Below, piece after piece: positions 21,035 through 29,931 of a stretch of DNA of 44,220 nucleotides. Source of the DNA: Lentisphaeria bacterium (lineage in GTDB: Bacteria > Verrucomicrobiota > Lentisphaeria > Oligosphaerales > Oligosphaeraceae). The notes beneath the pieces were generated by a model that saw only the letters and a program-made list of their open reading frames with translations, made no database searches and was not told the origin of the DNA. Location: contig JAEEXV010000232.1 of NCBI GenBank assembly GCA_016287975.1, positions 1-44,220 of the forward strand, in the 5' to 3' direction. Each line of letters opens with the position of its first letter. Within the stretch, counting starts at the first letter, position 1. A program made the position numbers and the translations under genes.

Positions 21035-21418
21035 ATGGTTGAACTGGATTTCTCAAAGAGCGCGGATGGCCTGATCCCCGCGGTAGCGCAGGATTGGCAG
21101 ACGGGCGAAGTGCTGATGGTGGCCTACATCAACCGCGAGGCCTGGGAAAAGACGCTGGCCACTGGCGTCGCCACCTATTGGACCCGAAGCCGCAAGCGCC
21201 TGTGGGTCAAGGGCGAGAGTTCCGGCAACATCCAGAAGGTCAAGGAAATCCTCGTCGACTGCGATCTGGACACCGTGGTCTTCAAGATCGAGCAGGTCGG
21301 CGGCTCCGCCTGCCACGAGGGCTATCCCAGCTGTTTCTTCCGACGCGTGGAGAAGGACGGCTCGCTGACCGTCATCGAGGAGCGCGTCTTCGACCCCGCC
21401 ACCGTCTACAAGAAATAA
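21035..21418 (+). CDS. hisI: Phosphoribosyl-AMP cyclohydrolase
   Basis: Third step of histidine synthesis: opens the ring of phosphoribosyl-AMP. 127 aa, a single-domain HisI without a fused HisE. The family core [17 protein letters not shown] and the metal-binding DCDLDT with CHEGYPSCF are complete. The ATG at 21035 is chosen because AAGGA lies about ten bases upstream and the HisI fold starts here; the frame is open for another 22 codons upstream. hisG follows after 28 bases with a strong AGGAGG site, so the two are one transcription unit. The other his genes are not in the window. Confidence 0.95.
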   Translation: MVELDFSKSADGLIPAVAQDWQTGEVLMVAYINREAWEKTLATGVATYWTRSRKRLWVKGESSGNIQKVKEILVDCDLDTVVFKIEQVGGSACHEGYPSCFFRRVEKDGSLTVIEERVFDPATVYKK

Positions 21419-21446
21419 CGTCCTGGAGAAACGAGGAGGATTCACA

Positions 21447-22319
21447 ATGCCTGTCCTGAAACTTGGCCTGCCCAAGGGCAGCCTGGAGCAAAGCACGGTC
21501 GAGATGTTCCAGAAGGCGGGATACAAGATCGACATCCAGTCCCGATCCTACTATCCCTCCATCGACGACCCCGAAATCGAATGCGTGCTGCTGCGGGCGC
21601 AGGAGATGTCCCGCTATGTCGCCGAAGGGCTGCTTGACTGCGGTCTCACCGGCTATGACTGGGTGGTCGAAAACGGCCTGGAGGTCGTCGAGATCGCGGA
21701 ACTGGTCTACGGCAAAGTCGGCCGCAAGCCCCTGCGCTGGGTGCTTGCCGTCCCGAACGACTCGGACATCAAGGGCGCGAAGGATCTGGAGGGGAAGCGC
21801 ATCGCCACGGAGGCCGTGGGCATGACGCGCCGCTACCTGGCCGAGCACGGCGTGAACGCCACCGTCGAGTTCAGCTGGGGCGCCACGGAAGTCAAGCCGC
21901 CGTATCTGGCCGACGCCATCGTCGAAATCACGGAGACAGGTTCCAGCCTGAAGGCCAACAACCTGAAAATCATCGACACGCTCTGCGAGACGACCACGCG
22001 CTTCATTGCCAACCCGAAGGCCGCCCAGGATCCCTTCAAGCGCCGGAAAATGGACCGCCTCGCGCTCCTGCTGCAGGCCGTCCTGACGGCGGAAAACCGC
22101 GTCGGCCTCATGATGAACGTCCATCGGGACCACCTCGACGAGGTGGTCGCCAAACTCCCCGCCCTCCAGCGTCCGACCGTCGCCCATCTCTCCGATGAGA
22201 ACTGGTTCTCGCTGACAACCGTCGTCGACAAGCATGTCGCCAGGGATCTGATCCCCGACCTGATGCAGGCAGGCGCCGAGGGTCTGGTGGAATACAGCCT
22301 CAACAAGGTCATCCTTTGA
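21447..22319 (+). CDS. hisG: ATP phosphoribosyltransferase, long form
   Basis: First, feedback-controlled step of histidine synthesis: joins ATP and PRPP. 290 aa, matching the long form that carries its own C-terminal ACT-like histidine-sensing domain, so no HisZ partner is needed. LGLPKGSLEQST at the N-terminus, DCGLTGYDW (about 65) and EITETGSSLKANNLKII, the PRPP-binding stretch (about 170), are seen. AGGAGG at 21435-21440 sets the start. A 10-bp perfect stem follows the stop. Confidence 0.95.
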   Translation: MPVLKLGLPKGSLEQSTVEMFQKAGYKIDIQSRSYYPSIDDPEIECVLLRAQEMSRYVAEGLLDCGLTGYDWVVENGLEVVEIAELVYGKVGRKPLRWVLAVPNDSDIKGAKDLEGKRIATEAVGMTRRYLAEHGVNATVEFSWGATEVKPPYLADAIVEITETGSSLKANNLKIIDTLCETTTRFIANPKAAQDPFKRRKMDRLALLLQAVLTAENRVGLMMNVHRDHLDEVVAKLPALQRPTVAHLSDENWFSLTTVVDKHVARDLIPDLMQAGAEGLVEYSLNKVIL

Positions 22320-22332
22320 CCACCGCAAGCCA

Positions 22333-22358
22333 CGGCGGCCCGATATGGCGGGCCGCCG
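22333..22358 (+). terminator. Strong hairpin after hisG
   Basis: CGGCGGCCCG and CGGGCCGCCG form a perfect 10-bp stem around ATATGG, 14 bases after the hisG stop. No run of T follows, so it is either a U-less terminator or one of the many hairpin repeats of this genome. Confidence 0.45.
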
Positions 22359-22425
22359 AATGAAAACGGGGCAAAGCGCGGTTTTCAGGAGTATTCGCCG
22401 CCTGCCCCAGACTCTTCGGACGATA

Positions 22426-22513
22426 TCCGGCCCGAAAACGGGCCGGCACAGAACGCGGGGGTCTGGGGCGGCTTCCGGCCCAAGAATGGGCTGGCACAGA
22501 ACGCGGGGGTCTG
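22426..22513. repeat. Two copies of a 40-bp dispersed hairpin element
   Basis: Copies at 22426-22465 and 22474-22513 each hold a stem-loop (GGCCCG AAAA CGGGCC; GGCCCA AGAA TGGGCT) followed by GGCACAGAACGCGGGGGTCT. Related copies lie at 33583-33622 and 36431-36470. The hairpin stem varies by compensating changes while the loop and the GCACAG tail stay alike, typical of REP-like elements. Confidence 0.8.
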
Positions 22514-22684
22514 AAGTCTGGGGTCCTGGAACGATGGGTCTGGGGTCTAAGGTCTTGGGTCCCCGATGGGTCTGGGGTCTGAAGTCTGGGGTCCTGGAAC
22601 GATGGGTCTGGGGTCTAAGGTCTTGGGTCCCCGATGGGTCTGGGGTCTGAAGTCTGGGGTCCTGGAACGATGGGTCTGGGGCCC
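22510..22684. repeat. 68-bp tandem repeat, about 2.6 copies
   Basis: A 68-base unit starting TCTGAAGTCTGGGGTCCTGG begins at 22510, 22578 and 22646; the third copy breaks off at about 22684. The copies look identical, so the expansion is recent. The unit itself is built from degenerate GGGTCTGG pieces. It lies just before the promoter of the LacI-type gene and makes a long false open frame. Confidence 0.92.
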
Positions 22685-22734
22685 CGAAAATGGCTCCCGT
22701 CTCCCATTTCTCCGCCGATTTTTCGTCCGCCCCC

Positions 22735-22786
22735 TTGTTTTTTTGGGGAAATGGTGTATAATAATGGCACATACATAAGTGTATGT
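22735..22786 (+). promoter_or_regulatory. Promoter and operator of the LacI-type gene
   Basis: TTGTTT (22735-22740), 16 bases, then TATAAT (22757-22762) make a good sigma-70-type promoter. Right behind it, ACATACA-TAAG-TGTATGT (22769-22786) is a perfect 7-4-7 palindrome covering the expected start of transcription. This is the classic place for a LacI-family operator, so autoregulation is likely. Confidence 0.7.
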
Positions 22787-22810
22787 CCCATTTCCCCTTT
22801 CCCGAACCCC

Positions 22811-23833
22811 ATGGTCGAGCGTCGTATTACATTGAAGGAGATCGCGCGCCAGTGCGACTTGGCGCCGACGACGGTGTCCAGCATTCTGCATGGGCGCAAG
22901 ACCTATTGCTCGGAGGCGAAAATCGCGCGGGTTCGGGAACTGGTGGAGCAGTACAACTACCGTCCGAATGTCGGCTACAACATCATGACGGGGCGCGAGA
23001 CCAACATCGTGGGGGTGGTCTTCTCGCAGAAGCGCATCACGCAGCACGAGATGCTTCGGGAGTTGCACATGGACCTCTGCGTCTCCCTGAACGAGCACAA
23101 CTACGCGATGTACACGGCGGTGCTGTCGGGGGACGAGGAGGCGCATCTGGCCACGCTGCGGGCGCTGGAGGAGCGCGGCTGCCGCGCCTTCCTCTTCATC
23201 GGCACGCCCAAATACTACACCGCCATCCACGCGTATCTCGCCAGGCGGTCATTGCGCGTGCTGGGCTTCAACAACCGCTATGCGGAGCGCGGCGTCCTGG
23301 CCGACCAGGTCGGCGCCTACATCCGCTATCTCGACATCCTTGAACTCGCGGGGCGCGTCAACGTACGCCTCGCCATGACGCAGGACTTCATGGAGCATCT
23401 CCTGCTGCCGCGCCTGGAGGAATCCCGCCGCGCCCGCTACGCCGCCTGCTCGATGAACGTCGCCCACATCGGCTTCGTGCAGGGCAACAGCGCCCGCCAC
23501 TACTTCCAGCTGGGATACCGCCTGATGCGCGAGGAACTGCGCCGCAACCCCGCCGTCGAGGCGATGGTCTTCGCCACCGACTACCACGTCCTGGGCGCCG
23601 CCGCCGCCCTCGCGGATCTCGGCCGCCCCGCCGAGACCGTCGACCTCTTCGGCATGGACGACGGCGCCTCGGTCGCCTTCTCCGACGTCCGCCTGACCAC
23701 CACGCGCTTCGACATGCAGCTGGCCACCGCGAAACTGGTCGGGCTGCTGGCGGGCAAAGCCGACGGCCTCGAGGTCATCCCAGGCCAGATCGTCCACTAC
23801 CCCGACGCTGGCCGCAACCCAAGGATTTTCTGA
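22811..23833 (+). CDS. LacI-family transcription regulator
   Basis: 340 aa. The N-terminal LacI HTH is clear: ITLKEIARQCDLAPTTVSSILHG, then a hinge-like VRELVEQYNYRPN. The rest is a sugar-binding domain of the periplasmic-binding-protein fold (TNIVGVVFSQKRI, later IGFVQGNSARHYFQLGY and VDLFGMDDGASVAF), less canonical than in E. coli LacI. ATG 22811 gives MVERRITLKEIA; the frame upstream runs through repeats and is rejected. It probably represses itself and the following locus through the palindrome at 22769, responding to a sugar released by the secreted enzymes downstream. Confidence 0.9.
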   Translation: MVERRITLKEIARQCDLAPTTVSSILHGRKTYCSEAKIARVRELVEQYNYRPNVGYNIMTGRETNIVGVVFSQKRITQHEMLRELHMDLCVSLNEHNYAMYTAVLSGDEEAHLATLRALEERGCRAFLFIGTPKYYTAIHAYLARRSLRVLGFNNRYAERGVLADQVGAYIRYLDILELAGRVNVRLAMTQDFMEHLLLPRLEESRRARYAACSMNVAHIGFVQGNSARHYFQLGYRLMREELRRNPAVEAMVFATDYHVLGAAAALADLGRPAETVDLFGMDDGASVAFSDVRLTTTRFDMQLATAKLVGLLAGKADGLEVIPGQIVHYPDAGRNPRIF

Positions 23834-23872
23834 CAACCGCCATCCAGTCCCCCCACACCAAGGAGCCCTCCT

Positions 23873-24670
23873 ATGAAACGAACCTTCACCCTCATCGAAC
23901 TCCTCGTTGTCATCGCCATCATCGCCATCCTGGCGGCGATGCTGCTGCCCGCCCTCTCCAAGGCGCGGGACAAGGCCAAGACCGTCTCCTGCTCCAGCAA
24001 CCTCAAGAACCTCGGCCTCTCCGAGCACATGTACTCGTCGGACTACCAGGACTACTTCCTGATCAGCCAGTATGACAACATGACCGCCGCGCCGCCCTCG
24101 GGCACCTTCCTGACCGACAACCAGTGGCACTGGGTCGACCTGCTCTGGCCCTACCTGAAGTTCAGTTCCAAGTCCTCCAACAGCTCCATCGTCCTCTGCC
24201 CCGTCTCGCGCGGCGGCGACAAGAAGCGCACCCTGGACGGCATCCTGACGATGAACTACGGCGTCAACGAGGACATCCATCCGCGCTACCCCGCCAACGT
24301 CGCCCCGTTCACCAAGACCTTCACCGCGCGCAACCCATCCGCGCTCATGTCCATCATGGACGGCGGCACGCACCGCATGAACTGGAACTACGGCAACCTG
24401 AACAATGCCCGCATCAAGAACTACTGCTATCTGCCTGGCTTCACCTCCAACTCCACCTCCACGAACCTGTCGAAGATCGCCGACAAGGGCAAGAACGACG
24501 CCGCGATGGGACGCCACGGAACCCAGCAGGTGAATGTCACCTACGCGGACGGCCATGTGGAGACCATCAAGTCCGCCACGGCCGCCGTCAAGGGCCACAA
24601 CACCGTCGGCGCAGGCAACAACTTCCAGTTCTGGCGCGCGGGCGACTCCGTCTACACCCACACCTACTGA
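23873..24670 (+). CDS. Pseudopilin-like protein with H-X9-DG-type tail
   Basis: 265 aa. The prepilin motif [18 protein letters not shown] lies at the very N-terminus, so the leader is only four or five residues. The C-terminal [15 protein letters not shown] is the H-X9-DG motif with one extra residue. AAGGAG lies upstream of the ATG. It is an inner-membrane anchored periplasmic protein, the counterpart of the one at 17465. In both loci it sits directly beside a sugar regulator and before exported hydrolases, suggesting a role in substrate binding or export specific to each locus (inference). The next gene starts four bases after its stop. Confidence 0.9.
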   Translation: MKRTFTLIELLVVIAIIAILAAMLLPALSKARDKAKTVSCSSNLKNLGLSEHMYSSDYQDYFLISQYDNMTAAPPSGTFLTDNQWHWVDLLWPYLKFSSKSSNSSIVLCPVSRGGDKKRTLDGILTMNYGVNEDIHPRYPANVAPFTKTFTARNPSALMSIMDGGTHRMNWNYGNLNNARIKNYCYLPGFTSNSTSTNLSKIADKGKNDAAMGRHGTQQVNVTYADGHVETIKSATAAVKGHNTVGAGNNFQFWRAGDSVYTHTY

Positions 24671-24674
24671 GGCC

Positions 24675-26927
24675 ATGAAACAACGCTTCTGCCTGCTGCC
24701 GCTCCTGCTGGCGGCGCACTTCGCCCTCGCCGCCGCCAATCCAGGCAGGGAGATGGCGGAGCAGTACCGCACCCTGGAGCGGATGGACGTCAAGCCCGCC
24801 CGCAAGGCGAAACTGCAGCTCTGGCTCGGCGAGAAGCGCCCCGCGAAGGCCGCGCCGACGCGCCCCTCGCCCAACGCGGCGGGCGTGGTCGCCGACGACG
24901 GGATGCTGCTGGCCGTGGATCCAAAGAGCGGCCTGCCGACGTGGCTCTCCTTCGGCGACGGCGAAAACCTGCTCGCCAACGACGCGTGCCGCTGCCCGCT
25001 GTGGGAAATCCTCGTCGAGGAGCCTGGCGCAGACAAGCCGCGCTTCATCGGCCCCTATTCGTGCACGGTCTCCCTCCGACGCCTCTCGGCGCCGTCTGGC
25101 CTCGAAGTCACCTACACCTGCCCCGAGGCCATTGTGAAGGTCGCCTTCCGCAAGGCCGAAGGCACCTTCGTCCGCCTCGCCATCACCGCGGAGAACCGCA
25201 TCGCCGCGAACCGCCTGGAATACGTCGACTTCCCGAAACTCGCGCTGCGACCGCGCGGGGACGCCGCCGCGAACCTGTGCGCCATCCCGTGGCGGCGCGG
25301 GCGCCTGCGCCGCCTCGCGCAGTTCACCGAGGGCTACCACGAGGAATACCCCTGCTCCTCCGCGCGCTTCCAGATGACCGCCCTCTACGACGAGGCCGCC
25401 CGCAAAGGCATCTACTTCGCCGCCGAGGACGGCGACGGCTGGGAGAAGCACTTCCTGCAGACCTACATCCCCGCCTACAATGTCCTGGTTTCGAACCTCC
25501 GTTTCTTCCCGCCCGACCGCGGCCGCGCGGGCAACCGCCTCCCCCAGGCCTTCACCTGCCTCCTCGGCGCATTCGACGGCGACTGGTACGACGCCGCGCA
25601 GATCTACCGCGCCTGGTTCCTGAAGCAGAAGTGGGCGTCGCGGGGCCCGCTCGCCACCAACGACACCCCCGACTTCCTCAAGCACAGCCCCGTGTGGCTG
25701 CGCTACTATCTGCGCGAAAGCAGGAAACTGGGGCCTGAGCAGATTGGCGCCTTCCAACGCTGGAGCGCCCTCTTCCCAGGACGGAAAATCCCCGCCACGC
25801 TCTACCACTTCTCCAATTTCAAGGAGCCCGCGGACAAGCCCAAGTACCCCGTCTGCGAGTATTATGGCTTCCGCGCCACCGCCTATCCAGGCCTCCCCGA
25901 GGCCCTGAAGGCCGCCACCGCAGGCGGCCTGCGCTGCAGCGTCTACTGGCAAAGCGAAATCATCAACCAGGACGCCCCCGAAAACGCGCCGCTCGTCCCC
26001 GCCGACAAACTCGACCGCCAGGGCAGGCCCGTCCTCTATCTCGGCGAGCGCGGCGTCCTCTGCCGCCAGGCGCCCGTTTGGCTGCGGCGCACCGCCGAGG
26101 TGCATGAATACCAGGCGGGGCTGGGCTTCACTGGATTCTACCTCGACACCTACGGCAAGAGCAAGCCCGACACCCAATGCTTCGACACCCGCCACGGGCA
26201 CTTCGCGGGCGGCGCCAACCAGGAATGCCTCGCGCAGCGCGTCTACGGAGAAGCCGTCCGCAGGCACATCCGCGCCATGGCCCCGGAGTACTACATGGGC
26301 GGCGAAGCCTCCTGCGAATGCTACGTCGACCTGCTCGACTACAAGCTCAACGCCGTCGCCACCTACCCTGGCCACATCCCACTGGAGCGCGCCCTCTACG
26401 GCGACTACATCCTGAGCCACGGCCGCGTCGTCCGCGAATACACCCCCGACGAACTACGCCTCATCGGCTTCGACTTCCTCGAAGGATGCATCCCTGGCCG
26501 CTTCTTCAGCCCGCCCCCCGAGGGCGCGCCTGAACGCAAGTTCCTCCAGGACATCTGCAACCTGACCGAAGCCGCCTACGACTACCTGCGCGCAGGAAGG
26601 ATGCTGCGCCCCGTCCCCTTCGGGAAGCCCGTCGCGATGATGAAACTGACCAACCCCCAGAAGATGGAGACCGAGGAGTGGCGAAACACCTCCTACCGCT
26701 CCTGCAAAGACGCCTCCGTCGGAATCGCCGTCTTCCGTTTCGGCGTCGGCGAGGCCGAAAACACCCTGCTCCTGCCCGACGCGAAGGCGCTCGGCGTGCC
26801 CGAGGGCGCCGCCGTCTACCGCCTCGCGCCAGACGGCGCCCAGACCCGCCTCGGCACCCTCGCGCAACTGCGCGAACTCCCCGTGAAACTCCCAGGCAAC
26901 GGCTTCTGCCTCTTCGTCATCCGCTGA
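24675..26927 (+). CDS. Secreted DUF6259-like putative glycosidase (copy 1)
   Basis: 750 aa. A signal peptide ([17 protein letters not shown]) leads to a galactose-mutarotase-like beta-sandwich half (about 60-330), then a TIM-barrel-like half (about 340-640) with [46 protein letters not shown] and [11 protein letters not shown]. The Asp in FYLDTYG and the Glu in GGEASCE are good candidates for catalytic residues by position. The layout resembles proteins annotated with DUF6259, thought to be glycosidases. A paralogue, clearly alike over the full length, is at 31328 in the same locus. About one CCGG was seen in 2.25 kb. Confidence 0.75.
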   Translation: MKQRFCLLPLLLAAHFALAAANPGREMAEQYRTLERMDVKPARKAKLQLWLGEKRPAKAAPTRPSPNAAGVVADDGMLLAVDPKSGLPTWLSFGDGENLLANDACRCPLWEILVEEPGADKPRFIGPYSCTVSLRRLSAPSGLEVTYTCPEAIVKVAFRKAEGTFVRLAITAENRIAANRLEYVDFPKLALRPRGDAAANLCAIPWRRGRLRRLAQFTEGYHEEYPCSSARFQMTALYDEAARKGIYFAAEDGDGWEKHFLQTYIPAYNVLVSNLRFFPPDRGRAGNRLPQAFTCLLGAFDGDWYDAAQIYRAWFLKQKWASRGPLATNDTPDFLKHSPVWLRYYLRESRKLGPEQIGAFQRWSALFPGRKIPATLYHFSNFKEPADKPKYPVCEYYGFRATAYPGLPEALKAATAGGLRCSVYWQSEIINQDAPENAPLVPADKLDRQGRPVLYLGERGVLCRQAPVWLRRTAEVHEYQAGLGFTGFYLDTYGKSKPDTQCFDTRHGHFAGGANQECLAQRVYGEAVRRHIRAMAPEYYMGGEASCECYVDLLDYKLNAVATYPGHIPLERALYGDYILSHGRVVREYTPDELRLIGFDFLEGCIPGRFFSPPPEGAPERKFLQDICNLTEAAYDYLRAGRMLRPVPFGKPVAMMKLTNPQKMETEEWRNTSYRSCKDASVGIAVFRFGVGEAENTLLLPDAKALGVPEGAAVYRLAPDGAQTRLGTLAQLRELPVKLPGNGFCLFVIR

Positions 26928-26951
26928 CCCGCATCGGCACATCCGCCTCCT

Positions 26952-27086
26952 CGGAAGACCCGGAAGACCCGGAAAATCCGGATAATCCGGAAAACCCGGA
27001 AAACCCGGAAAACCCGGAAAACCCGGAAAACCCGGAAAACCCGGAAAACCCGGAAAACCCGGAAAGTCTGGATAATCCAGTGATCC
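26952..27086. repeat. 9-bp tandem array, CGGAAAACC, about 15 units
   Basis: About fifteen 9-base units, mostly CGGAAAACC, with degenerate units at both ends (CGGAAGACC, CGGATAATC, TGGATAATC). It starts about 25 bases after the DUF6259 stop and ends 16 bases before the GH36 start. Nearly every unit boundary makes a CCGG, a tetramer that most genes here avoid. Confidence 0.95.
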
Positions 27087-27102
27087 CACAACCCACTTTC
27101 CA

Positions 27103-29127
27103 ATGCGCCTTTCCCAATTCATCCACCAGTGGCCTCCGATTGTCTTGGAACTGGCAGGCGGGACGCCACTCGTCTTCCTCCCCGACGTCCGAGTTTCCGA
27201 GGGCATTGAGTTGGAGCGCCGACTGGAGTGCCGACCAGGCTTCCTCCGTCTCTCCTGCCGCCTCGCAAACCGCCGTTCCACCCCCGTCCTCCTGCGTAGC
27301 GCACGCGTCTTCGCGGCGACGGAGGAGGGGCAGTTCACGGACACGCCTTTCCCCGAATGGCGCGTCGACCGCCTGGGGCGCAACAAGAACGACATCCCCG
27401 GCCGCTTCCAGCCCTCCCGCGACGACCGGCGCCTGCGCGAGGCCCTTCTCGACACCTCCGAGGTCCCCGCAGGCCACGGCCTTCGCGGCGTCGGAATACT
27501 GGACGCCACCGCCCAGGCCGGCGCCGCCTTCTACGCGGACCCCGGCCTCGTGCTGCTCGACGCGCCAGGCGCCCCCGCCCTCTTCCTGGGCTTCGACGGG
27601 CAAGACCGCCACCTGAACCGCATCTGCCTGGAGACCACTTCGGACCGCCAGCACCTCAAATGCCTCACCGCAGAGGCCGAACTCGACGGCATCCGCCTCG
27701 CCCCAGGGGAATCCCGCCCCCTCCACGACTTCCTCCTCGAAGCGGCCGATTCAGCGGACACTCTCCTTGAACGCCATGCGGAACGCGTGCGCGCCCGCCT
27801 GGGCAGCCGCTTCGCCCCGTTCCGGAACATCTACTGCACCTGGTACTACTACGGCCCCGCCATCCATCGCGCCGAGGTGCTCCAAAACGTCGACTACATC
27901 CGCTGCGCCGGCCTACCCTTCGACGCCTTCCAGATCGACAGCGGGTGGTTCCGCGCATACGGGGACTGGGAAGCCGATCCCGCAAAGTTCCCCAACGGCA
28001 TGGCCGAAATCGCCGACGCCATCCAGACGGCGGGCTTGCGCCCCGGCATCTGGACCGCGCCGTTCGTCCTGGCATCCGACAGCCCCGAGGTGGCGCGCCA
28101 TCCCGACCTCGCCCTCCGCAAAAGCGACGGCACCCCGTGCCGCTTCGTCTGCGACGGCGGCGCCTGCCTCGTCCTCGACCCGTACTCGCCCTCCGCGCCG
28201 GAGTATCTGGAGCGCCTCTACGGACGCCTCCGCGAATGGGGCTTCACCTACCACAAGTTGGACTTCCTGCGCGCCGTCTTCATCCAGCCCGAAGCGCGCT
28301 TCCACCAGCCCGACCGTACCCGAGGGGAGGCATACCGCCACGCCATGACGCTCATTCGCAGCGCCGTCGGGGAAAACGCCGTCATCAACGCCTGCGGCGG
28401 CCTCTACGAGGGCACTGCGGGACTCGCCGAAATCGTCCGATCCAGCGCCGACCTCGTCGGCTTCTGGGACCGCCCGGATTCCCCGGTCGAGAACACCACC
28501 ACCCGAATCCGCCAGAATCTCTTCCGGCGGTTCTACAACCGCCTCTGGACAAGCGATCCGGACGCCCTCCAACTGCGCCGGAACGCCACCCCCGCCCCCG
28601 ACCTGCACAGCCTCGGCCTCTTCACCGACGACGAGGCCTTCTCCACCTGCGTCAACCAACTCCTCGGCGGCGGCCTCTTGACCGTCTCCGAAAACTTCCC
28701 GAAACTCGACCCAGACCGTCTGCTGCTGCTGCGCCTCCTGATGCCATTCGTCCCCGCGCAGTGCATGGTACTGGACGCCGATGACAGGCACTACCTGCCG
28801 GAACGGCTGCTCCTCCAATTCGAGGAGCCCTGGCATGGGAGCGCGCGCCCCAGAAGTTGGTTCAGAACCCCAGAGGCACGTGGGATCCCCCGATTCGCGA
28901 AGCCCTGGCATGGCGCCACAAAGGCCGTCGCCCTCCTCAACTGGAACCACGATGCGCCCCGCCGCATCGCCTTCCGCCTCCGCGACGTGCCAGGACTGCC
29001 GCCCCGCCGCGCCTGGCGTCTGTGCGAACTCCGCCTCGGCCGCATTCTGCGCGTGCCGGACGCCGACACCCCTGTATCCGCCACTGTCCCGGGCCATGGC
29101 GCCCGCGTTTTCCTCATTCGCCCCTAA
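27103..29127 (+). CDS. GH36-like alpha-galactosidase
   Basis: 674 aa, cytoplasmic (no signal peptide). N-terminal beta-sandwich, then a clan GH-D barrel: [48 protein letters not shown] with the nucleophile Asp (KxD, about 386), and [10 protein letters not shown] with the likely acid/base Asp (about 455). It should remove terminal alpha-galactosyl residues. Two oddities. First, about 16 CCGG sites against one to three in neighbouring genes of the same size, suggesting recent transfer. Second, a 75-bp in-frame insertion at 28839-28913 flanked by a 13-bp direct repeat, which doubles the PWHG segment near the C-terminal domain. The start directly follows a 9-bp array. Confidence 0.88.
   Translation: MRLSQFIHQWPPIVLELAGGTPLVFLPDVRVSEGIELERRLECRPGFLRLSCRLANRRSTPVLLRSARVFAATEEGQFTDTPFPEWRVDRLGRNKNDIPGRFQPSRDDRRLREALLDTSEVPAGHGLRGVGILDATAQAGAAFYADPGLVLLDAPGAPALFLGFDGQDRHLNRICLETTSDRQHLKCLTAEAELDGIRLAPGESRPLHDFLLEAADSADTLLERHAERVRARLGSRFAPFRNIYCTWYYYGPAIHRAEVLQNVDYIRCAGLPFDAFQIDSGWFRAYGDWEADPAKFPNGMAEIADAIQTAGLRPGIWTAPFVLASDSPEVARHPDLALRKSDGTPCRFVCDGGACLVLDPYSPSAPEYLERLYGRLREWGFTYHKLDFLRAVFIQPEARFHQPDRTRGEAYRHAMTLIRSAVGENAVINACGGLYEGTAGLAEIVRSSADLVGFWDRPDSPVENTTTRIRQNLFRRFYNRLWTSDPDALQLRRNATPAPDLHSLGLFTDDEAFSTCVNQLLGGGLLTVSENFPKLDPDRLLLLRLLMPFVPAQCMVLDADDRHYLPERLLLQFEEPWHGSARPRSWFRTPEARGIPRFAKPWHGATKAVALLNWNHDAPRRIAFRLRDVPGLPPRRAWRLCELRLGRILRVPDADTPVSATVPGHGARVFLIRP
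28826..28913 (+). repeat. 75-bp insertion between 13-bp direct repeats inside the GH36 gene
   Basis: AGCCCTGGCATGG occurs at 28826-28838 and again at 28901-28913, exactly 75 bases apart. Removing one period leaves [16 protein letters not shown], which reads as a normal GH36 segment. The extra 25 residues (Arg/Pro/Ser-rich) keep the frame. It could be a tiny mobile element with target duplication or a slippage product. Confidence 0.75.
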
Positions 29128-29136
29128 GTCACCGCC

Positions 29137-29895
29137 ATGCTCATCCAATCCGACTACCACATCCACGCCTCCTTCTACCGCGTCAAGGCGGAGGGCGCCG
29201 TCCCTGGGCCGACCGCCGCCGAGCAGCAGGCCGCCGCGCGCGCCGCGGGGAACCGCTTCATCGGCATCCTGGAGCACTGCAACCACGCGAAGCACCACCC
29301 CTTCCACTGCCTGGAGGAACTCGCCGCCGAATACCACGCGCCCGCCTTCGACCGCAGCGACACCGCGCTCGGCGTCGAGGCAGACCTCCACGACGACGGC
29401 TCCGACGACTGCGGCGCCGAAGGGCGCGCCCGCCTGGGATTACATTACGTCATCGGCTCCGTGCACCTCTCCCCGAAACTCATCGCCGACGTGGAGACCT
29501 ACATCCGCACCGAGTACACCCGCCTCCGCAGCACCCTGCTCCACAACCGCAACGTCGATGTCATCGGGCACCCCTTCGGCGAAGGCTACCGCTGGGTCAA
29601 CGCGGGCATCATCCCCCGCTGGGGCTTCGACCTCATCCCGCCAGAATACCTCGCCGAAATCGTCGAACTGGCGAAAGCCAGCGGAAAGGCCCTCGAAATC
29701 AACCGCAACGACCCGAACGACAAGACCTACGTCGCCTGGCTCGCCCGAATCCGCGACGCAGGCATCCCCATCTCCATCGGCTCCGACGCCCACACCCCCG
29801 ACGGCTGCCCGCAGGCCGCCATCCGCACCCGCTGGGCCGAATCCCTCGGATTCACCGAAGCCCAGCACTGGAAACCCGCTCTGTTCCGACACTGA
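29137..29895 (+). CDS. PHP-domain phosphoesterase (histidinol-phosphatase-like)
   Basis: 252-aa polymerase-and-histidinol-phosphatase (PHP) family metal enzyme. The metal-binding motifs appear in order: SDYHIHAS, EHCNH, GVEADLH, VIGSVH, IGHPF and GSDAHTPD. The layout is close to HisK-type histidinol phosphatases. The place between glycosidase genes rather than his genes makes a sugar-phosphate substrate more likely, but a histidinol-phosphate role cannot be excluded because hisI and hisG lie 7-8 kb upstream. It starts nine bases after the GH36 stop and is the first of three phosphoesterases in a row. Confidence 0.85.
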   Translation: MLIQSDYHIHASFYRVKAEGAVPGPTAAEQQAAARAAGNRFIGILEHCNHAKHHPFHCLEELAAEYHAPAFDRSDTALGVEADLHDDGSDDCGAEGRARLGLHYVIGSVHLSPKLIADVETYIRTEYTRLRSTLLHNRNVDVIGHPFGEGYRWVNAGIIPRWGFDLIPPEYLAEIVELAKASGKALEINRNDPNDKTYVAWLARIRDAGIPISIGSDAHTPDGCPQAAIRTRWAESLGFTEAQHWKPALFRH

Positions 29896-29931
29896 TTCCA
29901 CTGCGGGGCCTGCCAATCCCCATTGAACACC

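Noticed and set aside
22426..22684. Possible CRISPR array
   Set aside because: Units follow each other with no unique spacers of even length, and there are no cas genes; these are tandem and dispersed repeats.
22345..22778. Plus-strand frames rich in Gly, Leu, Trp and Val upstream of the LacI-type gene
   Set aside because: They translate the 68-bp repeat and merge into the LacI frame by chance; promoter and operator lie between them and the true start.
26454..27726. Minus-strand frames with PGF or FSG repeats, and a plus-strand PEN repeat
   Set aside because: All come from the 9-bp array at 26952-27086 read in different frames; the flanking parts overlap certain genes.
29137..29895. Assigning the PHP enzyme as hisK of histidine synthesis
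   Set aside because: Motifs fit, but its neighbours are glycosidases and phosphatases and hisI/hisG are 7 kb away in another unit, so a gene symbol is not justified.
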